NCBI GenBank assembly: GCA_964034945.1 | Contig: OZ035964.1 | Coordinates: forward strand, 4,352,895-4,416,894 | From: Chrysopilus asiliformis | Lineage: Eukaryota > Arthropoda > Insecta > Diptera > Rhagionidae | Length of the DNA stretch: 64,000 bases | Direction of reading: 5' to 3' | Shown here: positions 55,883 through 64,000 of the stretch, in pieces | Layout of the letters: every line of letters starts with the position of its first letter | How positions within the stretch are numbered: the stretch's first letter is position 1 | Translations under genes and position numbers: made by a program | Notes under the pieces: model-generated | What the model was told of the DNA's origin: nothing | Database searches by the model: none | Seen by the model: only the letters and a program-made list of their open reading frames with translations

Positions 55883-58324
55883 AAATTTATTGACCAAAAT
55901 GAATATTCTTAGATGATTTTTGGGAACCGAGGCCGTTTGTAGAATGCATTAGGAACGAATGTCAAAATGGAGATTGTTTTAGTCTTGCTTGGGTCAGAAA
56001 AAGATTAGAAATTTTTACCGTTTGAAACAATGGCGATGGTTGCTCATTCTCTATCACAATAAAATATTAATTAAATGTTTTTAAAAAAATATATTTTCAT
56101 GTTTTTTTATTCTTTTTAATCTATTTTTTGTTTATTTTTTTGTTTAAGTCAATTGGGATCCCTAATAAAATCATATTCCCAACTCAAATTTTTACTAAAA
56201 CAAAAAGTTTTTTTTTTTAATTCTTTACCTTATTATTATATTGAGATGAAATGCAATTTCTAATCCTTTGGATGATCGTTTTTATTCCTTATAGCGACGA
56301 TTTGTTTTTACACACAATCAACGGGTAAATAATAATATTTTATTCGAGTTTTGTTTACTTTGCTCACAGCCGGAATAAAATAAACATAATTTTTAATTTT
56401 GAGAACGTTTTCACAAGAATTTTCACTCTTTCTAATTGATCGATGGTTCGTCTTGAGACTTTTTTTCTATTTCAGTTTTGCTTAAAGCACACAAAATCGA
56501 TAGCACTTTAGTTTCTTAGAGGATTCGAAATTCTTTTGGCAAGGATTGTCGTAAGGCACCAGGTTTAAGGCTTTAGGCCATTTATACAAAAAAAAATATT
56601 ATCAATATGATCTTTTTCTCCTTCTTCTTCGAAGCACTCGAAAGACGTTACGAAAATTGTGGCCACTGTGACTTTTAACGGTTGTCACTAGGAACTAAAT
56701 GGAAAAATCTTTTAATCAAAGCTTAAATACTTGAGTCCGAGATAAATAATTTTCGTGTTTTAATTTTGTTAATATCACACGTTTTCTATAGTATTATTTA
56801 TCCATTTATCGCCGTATTTTGATTATTAGTGGTGGTGGTGATGGTGTTTTATTATGGAAAGGTGGACAAAAAAAAAAGAGATCCAATCGTCGAAAAATAG
56901 TAAAAGTATTTGTTTGTCTCCAAAGATATTGAGAAGATGGCACCAAATCTTTCAGCCTGCATCAGGAATAAGGTGGCAGCAGCCTCATCGGACTAAGCTG
57001 GTAGGGATCGCGTGGTGGTGGACTATGGCCCAGGGAAGGGGAATTTTTTTTTGTTTTTAAAAATTGATGGAATGAATCTGCATTTGAAGGGGGAATTTTG
57101 AATTTAACCGCCAAAAGATGATCAGATCACCGATCGCAAGAGATTTCCACCAGAGGCAGATCGTTGCAGATTTCTCACCCTCAACAAAATGATGACCATT
57201 AGGTGATATATGAGATTCTCTATGTAAGACCATACAGAGTTTCGCTCCCTTCCCCATCGCGATCCATCACTCAAAAAGTGATCGTGATGGGTTTGTGCTG
57301 GGATACAATCACTGATCGTTCACCTCTCCCGTCCATACCACTCTTCCCCAGTGAACAATCAATACTCAGGTGTCCAAGAGTCAGTTATGGGATTCATTCA
57401 CGTAGATTGAAGCATCTTTTCACAAAAGAAGTAGCAGCAGCAAAACACTCTCCCTCTCAACGGTGGTAGAAGAAGGAGAACTGGAGGCCAGTGTTATCTC
57501 GTCATCGATTACAAAACACGGCTCAGGTGAGCTTCAGAATGACCAGAGGGTGTATGGGGGACGAAGGCGGCTGGTAACAGATAGTGGACAGTAAGAAGGG
57601 GAAACGAGGCGATTTAGCAAAAAAAAAACCACCCTCCACCTCCTTCTCCACCGACCAACACCAACTGGACCATAATCTGAACGAACTAACACTAAAAGAG
57701 ATGCTGCAAACATTTTATCAAAAAAAAAAAAAGAAAAACAAACTCCCCTACAATTAACTATCGTTAGGTTACCGGTTTATCATCGGCGCACACAAATATT
57801 TTATAGTGTATTGTTTATGGACATCTCCGCTATTCATATCCATTTCTATTACGACCTATAACCTTCTGCCTACCACCCCTTTTCCACAAACACACACGAA
57901 ACGTGTGTAAAAGTGATTTTCCCATTGGGTGTCGTTGTGTTTTTCCACCTCATTCGCTCATCGTTTTGCCATTTAACACAAAAAAAAACTAAAGCCGGTA
58001 AGGTCGGCAATAGCGGCAAAGAGACCACGAAAAACATCTTTAGTAGTCGTCATGCCAGATCAACAGTCAGAGCATATGAAGAAGCTACCACGATCGCGCC
58101 CATTATAAACCACCGATCGCCATCATCGATTTATTGCGGTTGACATGGAAAAATATAGAGTGGAGATCCCATACTATGTTCACTATTGAAAATGTATGTT
58201 CACTATTGAAGAAAAGCTATAATTATTTTTTTGTGTAAGTCAAGGGGCCAATCGTCAAATACTCTATATCAGGACAAAGAAAATTTTCACCATAAAAAAA
58301 TCCATTTGTGCGGGAGAGGGAGGA
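55883..58324. other. longest repeat-poor block on the right side
   Basis: About 2.4 kb without dispersed or tandem repeats that I recognise. It includes CT- and GGTGG-rich parts (56620-57700). Open frames at 56854-57060, 57203-57469 and 57913-58143 have no recognisable domain or splice context. Could be intronic or regulatory. Confidence 0.35.
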
Positions 58325-58690
58325 AGGAGTATTCAGATTAGATTTTGATGTATGGACCGGTCATACATATAAAATTATATTCTTAAAGTTTTCATGAAAA
58401 AAATACGGAATTAGGCTCTCCTTTTCCTCTTTAAATCGAATCCTTACAGGATTTGGCGGGAAATCAGCAGAAGGGGCAGGAGAAGAGTCAAGGGGAAGGC
58501 GGGAATGATTTACTTATGGTGCCTTTTTCCTCACCGATTCCATTTCACAATCAATGGAAAAATCAGAATTTAATAAATGATTTTATGTTTTGCTGAAGTT
58601 GAAATAGCAAAATTAATTGGGATTTTGTATTTTGTGACAATTTCCCAACATTTTGTAAAAAAAAATCCTAAAAATTTCATTTCATAAATT
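58325..58690 (-). repeat. family A fragment, inverted
   Basis: 'gattttgatgtatggaccgg', 'aaatcgaatccttacaggat', 'ccgattccatttcacaatca' and 'tttgtgacaatttcccaaca' are the inverse of 12160-12550. Confidence 0.8.
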
Positions 58691-58859
58691 TATGAAATGA
58701 AAAAAACATTTTTCAATTTTTTTTTTCGTTAAATTTCAATAAATTCGGCAAATAATTAATTTTCAATTATTTTTCTACTTCGGTTTTGGAACGCAACCCT
58801 AAAATTCGATAATACAAAGGACAATGACACGATCTGTAGAATTGATTCGTGTCGCTGTG

Positions 58860-59656
58860 CGCATACGGCTGAAATTGGTATATCCCACAGCAGCCGGGAT
58901 TTCTATCGATGGGGAAATTGCAAAATCGAGGAAGGACCGGCCATTTTGATAACTCGCGTAGATCGGAAACATCTTCGAAATAAAATCTTATTTTTCGGTG
59001 TTAAAAATCGGGAATCGGGATATAAATAAAGTGGAAAATTAAGTTATAGGAAATTTTCGATTTAATTCGCTCAAAGTAAAGTCGAAATTAGCCTTTTTTA
59101 TATGAAAATCGGAAAGTGAAAATCGTGACAAAGAAAGCGGAGCCGAATTGTGGCAAAATGGAATTTAGCGATCGGAATTTCAAGTGATAAAAAGTGTTTT
59201 GGTGTTAAAAAACGGCAATCGTTGCGTAACTAAAGTGCCAAAAACGAGCCGTTAAGGAAATTATCAAAACACTTAAAAATTTTAGAATTGTCGTTCGATT
59301 TTCGATATCATTTCCGGCTTTGTATGCGGATGAGCCGGGGCGTCGCTAATGGAGTCTGACTCGATACGGTCAATAATTGCGGACAAATCTCGTTTTTTTA
59401 AATTACTTATCGGCTTAAAGACATTTTTCAACTGGGATTTTTGTTTCCTTGAGCTTCTGATATCTTAAGTAAGTTAAAAAATTAAAAATTTTCGATATTT
59501 TTGCACAAAAAATATAAATTCTTTTGATTTTCGTGATTTAAAATGTCCCTTTCCGTCTTCAAATGTATCTTTCCGTCTTAAAATTCCCGTTTGTCAAGTG
59601 AATTATGTACTTGAAGTAAATTGTGCAGAAGGAGCAGACGAACTAAAATGGTGAGT
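58860..59656 (+). promoter_or_regulatory. possible promoter and long 5'UTR of a plus-strand gene
   Basis: TATCGATG at 58914 is one base off the DRE. It is followed by about 550 bp of leader-like, repeat-free sequence with higher CG content (GAAAATCGTGACAAAG, AAAAAGTGTTTTGG). Two donors follow: TCTTAA|GTAAGT (59469) and CTAAAATG|GTGAGT (59651). In the second, the start codon would be the last codon of the exon. No downstream coding exon was identified. Confidence 0.33.
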
Positions 59657-59689
59657 GGTGGGGGAGGGGTTAAAGAAACTATTTATTTC

Positions 59690-59995
59690 CATTTCCATAT
59701 CACAACCAATGGAAAATCATCTGAGCAGCACTAGACTCGCCGATTTTGCTGAAACTCGGCATAGGGGGGTTTTTAGAGCCTCTGTTTAAGAATGCATTGT
59801 CCGTTTTCTGATATCACTAATGGTTTAGGTGGTGGAGGGGGAGGGGTGTCCCACGAAAAATTGAGTTTTCACTAAAAGGACACCGAATTAGGCGTTATTT
59901 CCTTTTAAATTGAATCCTGACAGTATTAGGAGGGACGTCAGGAGAAGGAGCAAGAGATGGCCAAGGGGAGTGAGGAAGTTGCAGGTGTTTCCCGA
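59690..59995 (-). repeat. family A fragment, inverted
   Basis: 'aactcggcataggggggttt', 'taagaatgcattgtccgttt', 'tgatatcactaatggtttag' and 'aggagaaggagcaagaga' are the inverse of 11405-11620 / 42590-42800. Confidence 0.75.
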
Positions 59996-61254
59996 AAAAT
60001 TGATTTTTCACTCTCTGGGTTGATGTTGTGGGTTGATTTTTCTGAAATCGTTCTGCCTAAGTTGTATTTTAGGTCTATGGGGTCTTCCATTTCAAGGTGG
60101 CGATTTTTGTTTCGCTCTTTTAGGTGAGTTTAGATGTGAGTTTGGGTTACCTTAAGCTATATATTATGCTACTATTGAAATTTCAAATAATTGTTTTGAT
60201 TTTTTCGTTCAAGAATTCTAACTGCCCAGTTTGTACGCGTATATCGGCGTTAAAATCTAGAAGAGACGCGTAATAATGCCAAATTATGTTAAGTCATGGT
60301 CACATATTGTAGATTGTACGCTAAATTTTTATTGGATTGGGAGATTCCAATGACTTGGATGCAAGTATCTGATGAAGATGCTTCTTCTTCGCTTTCTTGT
60401 GGCATAATTAATATTTAACGAGCGTTGAGTGGTTTGAGAACGTGGATTTTTCTCTCCTTGTCGAATCCACTTTCGATTTCTACCATCGCTCGTCTACTTG
60501 GGAGCATTTCTTCTTATTCAACTTAAGACTAGTCGCCACCGCCGCGCCGCACCATCGATGACATAAGAAAATTGCGGGAACTTTACTCTCACTCTTAACA
60601 TAAGCCTCTCTCTGCCTCTCATGTATTGTCGTAATATATTTAGGTGAATCTTATATATTGTTTAAATCTCATCTCCCTTCTTGCTTTCCATCTTTTCTTG
60701 TGGACATCTTCGTGCTCAAAACTTTTGTCAATGTCCGTCCATCACGAATACTTGATCAACACTGACTGATGATTGACCAACGCCTGCCGCACCCACCCCA
60801 TCCGGGTGTGAAATTACTTAATAACCATGGATACGACGCGCCAAGCTATGATTATTCAATGCGTCTAACGGATCAGATTACGTTATCATAATTGAGTCTC
60901 AATGTATCTAACGAAGATTTCAGAGACATTTTATTCAATTTCGATTGCCTGTTAATTATTTTGCAGCGTTTTAAACGTTGTTGGTGATACGAAAAGAGTT
61001 TAACAGTTTTTTCGTCTAATTAGCTACGAAAATTTTGGGGAAATTTTCAAATTGCGGAAATTAATTTTCCTGATAAGAAAACTTAATTAAAGATTTTGAA
61101 ACACCACCGGCTATAACAAAAATCTTTTCAAAATAGAGTAATAAAGTTTTTTTTCGGTTAATTCGGGACAGGATTAGCGTATCGTGGTGGGGAAGGCGGG
61201 GCTGGGAAGACGGAACACCAACGAAAAAACCAATTTTATTTCGAAAATAACACT
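59996..61254. other. repeat-poor non-coding stretch
   Basis: No gene recognised. Possibly first-intron sequence of the predicted gene at 58.9-59.7 kb. Confidence 0.35.
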
Positions 61255-61530
61255 TAATTTATATGAAAACCAAAGAAAAATAAATGTGCGCCGCAGACGA
61301 AATTTTTCAAACAGAATGCGGAGCAATAACTTTGATCAAAATCTGCACAACTCCAAGCGAAAACTGACTTAATTGTTCGTGCTCTTTCCGTTCCATAAAT
61401 AATCGCGTAAACATACCAATAAACAGAAATGTGCCGCAGGCAAAACAATTTTTAGTTTCCTTGACGCCGAGTAGACATACCTAAATCCGGGATTGTCTCC
61501 AGGCGATGTTGGGACATCTTATTGTCACCA
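61255..61530 (+). repeat. interspersed family F
   Basis: 'aaatgtgcgccgcagacgaa', 'ttccgttccataaataatcg' and 'aaatgtgccgcaggcaaaac', then 'tttagtttccttgacgccg' and 'ccgggattgtctccaggcg'. This copy shows that the GCCGCAGG words and the 'gggac' words belong to one element. Confidence 0.8.
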
Positions 61531-61599
61531 TATTTATAACGGATGAAACAATCATTGGAGTAAATATAGTAGGGTTGGTACACCTTTGTCCAACTTTTG

Positions 61600-61830
61600 A
61601 GTAGAGTGACCAAGGGTCGTGAAATTACCGGGGGAGAATACCGGATTTAGGCATATTGTCCTGGCTGTCGCCCGGAAACTAATCTTTTGTGCCCAGGAAT
61701 TTTACAATCTAGTGTTGGAATTACTGAATCACTAAAAAAAATGACATCGGAACCTGAAAATTTTTATCTGTGCCGCAGATTTTTCAGACAATATCGCTTC
61801 TAGCGCATTTTTATTGAAAAAAAAATCGCC
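61600..61830 (-). repeat. interspersed family F, inverted copy
   Basis: 'ataccggatttaggcatatt', 'cgcccggaaactaatctttt', 'ggaattttacaatctagtgt' and 'atctgtgccgcagat'. Inverse order to the copy just to the left, so the two form a loose head-to-head pair. Confidence 0.6.
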
Positions 61831-63239
61831 CTTGTCGCATTTTATTAAATAATTTTCAATTCTGGGATATTTGTTTCGAAAAGTTTTGCCTGCTTTAGTT
61901 GTATTTTGGAAATATCCGTAACACTTTTAATATAACTACTAAGAATAAAGGAAAAATTGAGAAAAACAAAATCAGAATCAAGTTTTTGGTATTTTAGAAT
62001 CCAGAACCAAATTTTCAAAATTTTTGAACCAAAACCAAAACTGAAAACCAGAAATTTAATTCACCCTTGAACCAAAACCGAACCACATTCAGAATAGCTT
62101 TGGTTTGCATGTTTGCCACACTCAAAAAAATAATAACAAAATTCTTGATAAAATCTCAACAAATGTTTTTTGTTAAATTTATAAAAGAATTGTTTGAAAA
62201 ACAAGAAATTCGTAAATATGACAATTTTTTGTCATTTTGACAAATTTGGCGTTGTTAATTTCACAATTGTTTTATTGATTTAACAAAAAATCATTTGTAA
62301 GTTTATTTTTTGTTAAAATAACAATTTTTTGTTGAACAAAGAATTACCTCCAAAAATATTTGTTCCAATTGACAATTTTTTTGTAATTTTAACAAAAAAT
62401 TTGTTAATTTAACAACGATTTTATCCAATTTTTTCTGATTGCAGGGGCTTACTGGGATTTTTCCTGAGATCGGGTGTTCGAAGGTAATTTTGTAGGTACT
62501 AACCATTCCTCCTTCATCTCATTCCCCCCTCTCCTTCATCCCCCCCATTCTCCGCCGGTAATCTATCCTAGATTCACATAAAAAAATAATTTTTAAGTGA
62601 TTTCTTGAATATTACTTTTCTTAAATGGAACAAGTGAATCAGTTATAATGAAATAAAAATTTTTATCGCGCGTTTCAATAGGGGCTAAGGTCGAATGGAC
62701 TTAAAAATCAAGAAAGACCTATTTTGGAATTACTTAAATTCCAAAAAAAGCTTCTGTTTGTTTCTTCCACATGTGTGCCACTTTTATCTGCTACCTGACC
62801 ATTTTATAAAATGGATATTGATTCCATTTAATCGTTTATTAACTCATCTTCCATCCATCGGTGGTTTATGCGTGTGTGTGTGTGTGTTTTTTTTTCTTAA
62901 AAAACTATGAACACCAGCTGATCGTCTTCGACACCCTATATGTCCCATCGTAAGGCACATGCGATCGGGGGGGTTATGTTTTTGTTGTGTTTTTATTGAT
63001 ATTTCGTACAAAAGCATCTCATGTTGTTGTTTGTCCAATTACACAATGCTGAAAAAAAATTCATTCATGACTAGAGCGAAACTCTAAGGAATTCAGACTG
63101 AAGTAAGCGTCTTCAAGTTTTCAAATTTATTTTTATGCAATACTCTACAAACATGATTAACGCGACATCAGGAAAGTTCAAATTACATAAAAACACTAGA
63201 ATTTGGAGCCGGTCAAAAGTGTGAGTAGGACAAAACCTA
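61831..63239. other. AT-rich stretch with TTGTTAAA words and a (GT)n run
   Basis: 62110-62425 is rich in 'ttgttaaat' and 'aacaaaaaat', resembling the first 80 bases of the window. A (GT)n run lies at 62872-62887. No gene seen. Confidence 0.4.
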
Positions 63240-64000
63240 GGAACACAAAATTCAGTTGGCTATAAATTAGATAGCCTAGAGTAGGACAGTCCGTGCTTTG
63301 CTTTAAAGTTTTTTCTCTTCGGAAAATCGTTTTCAAAATGAAAAAAAAGACAAAATCCAGCATTCGGATTCAGGTTCACTCTACCCCCGCCCCGTACTGC
63401 CCCCATCCCTCGGGCTACTTTTAAATGGGACTTTAGACTCACTTTACCCCCTTCCCTTACTCTCCCCCCCCCCCCTTCTCTCCCCCCAACCACTCGGGGT
63501 ACTTTCCCATCGGCCTATGTTGGAAGCTGGCCTACAGCGAATCTCTGTACCAAATTTCAGGTCAATCGAACCAGCCATTTCCACGTGAAAGAAGAATAAA
63601 CAGACGCCAACTCATTTTTATATATCAGTACTAGGGGCTGCGCCCCGAACCGCTTCGCGGTTCACCCCCACCCACAGGTCGGCCTTCGGCCTCCAATCAT
63701 ACGCGGTCTACCGCCGCGCGTTTAACACTTGGGAGCTAACTTTCGAGATCACGTTACCCACTCCCCTTACTCACCCACCTCTCGAGCTACTTTTTAATGG
63801 GTCTATGTTGGTGCAGGACCCCCGACGAACAGCTATACAAAATTTCAGGCCAATCGGTTCAGTAGTTTCCCCGCGAAAGAGTAAAATAGCGCAAAAACTA
63901 AGTTTCGAAATCACTTTACCGCCTCCCCTTACTCCCCCCTACCCTTACTTCCCCCACCCCTCGCGCTACTTTTCCGTAAGCCTATGTTGGAACGAAAACT
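63240..64000 (+). repeat. interspersed family E with consecutive hairpins
   Basis: Matches the inverse of 15105-15345 at its start. Then come two alternating 'tttcaggtcaatcgaaccag' / 'tttcaggccaatcggttcag' tails and, at 63645-63720, three neighbouring perfect hairpins: GGGGCTGCGCCCC, GAACCGCTTCGCGGTTC and GGTCGGCCTTCGGCCTCC-type. Runs off the window end. Confidence 0.7.

Overview
The window is eukaryotic, AT-rich, intron-bearing and very repeat-dense. It most likely comes from an insect, and probably from a fly (Diptera). The grounds are a spliced zona pellucida (ZP) domain gene of the arthropod cuticle/apical-matrix type with a 60-bp intron, an exact Drosophila-type core-promoter Motif 1 site (position 990), and an exact DRE site TATCGATA (39314). 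I see no prokaryotic, organellar, tRNA or rRNA gene.

The one gene I can reconstruct completely lies on the minus strand from 39020 (start codon) to 21029 (stop codon). Five coding exons (39020-38964, 32080-31893, 31141-31006, 30106-29760, 29699-21029) join in frame into 9399 nt, giving 3132 residues. The product has a signal peptide, then a complete ZP domain (about residues 50-295), then more than 2,700 residues of a C-x8-C module (CYPGSxDPRC type) with Pro/Thr-rich linkers, then a furin-like RFRR site 28 residues before the C-terminus. No transmembrane segment is visible after the ZP domain. About 2,000 residues of the repeat region are 18 near-identical copies of a 112-residue (336-bp) higher-order unit, encoded in a single 8.7-kb exon.

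Three places look like starts of plus-strand genes whose remaining exons I cannot identify: 985-1246 (Motif 1, an AAGATGGCG element, a 12-codon first coding exon with a strong donor), 39314-39541 (DRE, AAGATGGCGG, a non-coding first exon with a GTAAGT donor) and, more weakly, 58860-59656 (long 5'UTR-like stretch ending ATG|GTGAGT). Much of the space between them may be long first introns.

The rest is repeats. Layout: a 30-bp array (164-651); a 5.9-kb array of about 80 copies of a 72-bp unit (1863-7770); a cluster of three terminal-inverted-repeat elements (9.6-11.0 kb); dispersed family A (11.4, 17.3, 34.2, 42.6, 47.3, 58.3 and 59.7 kb); a 12-bp array of about 69 copies (18.9-19.7 kb); the ZP gene, whose 6.9-kb first intron holds about 70-bp tandem arrays; then a set of foldback and TIR elements (41.6, 44.8, 47.4, 49.0, 50.3 and 55.7 kb). 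Two of these insertions can be timed, because one sits inside a microsatellite and the other inside a family A copy, with an exact TTAA duplication. Most long open frames here are by-products of tandem units whose length is a multiple of three, not genes.
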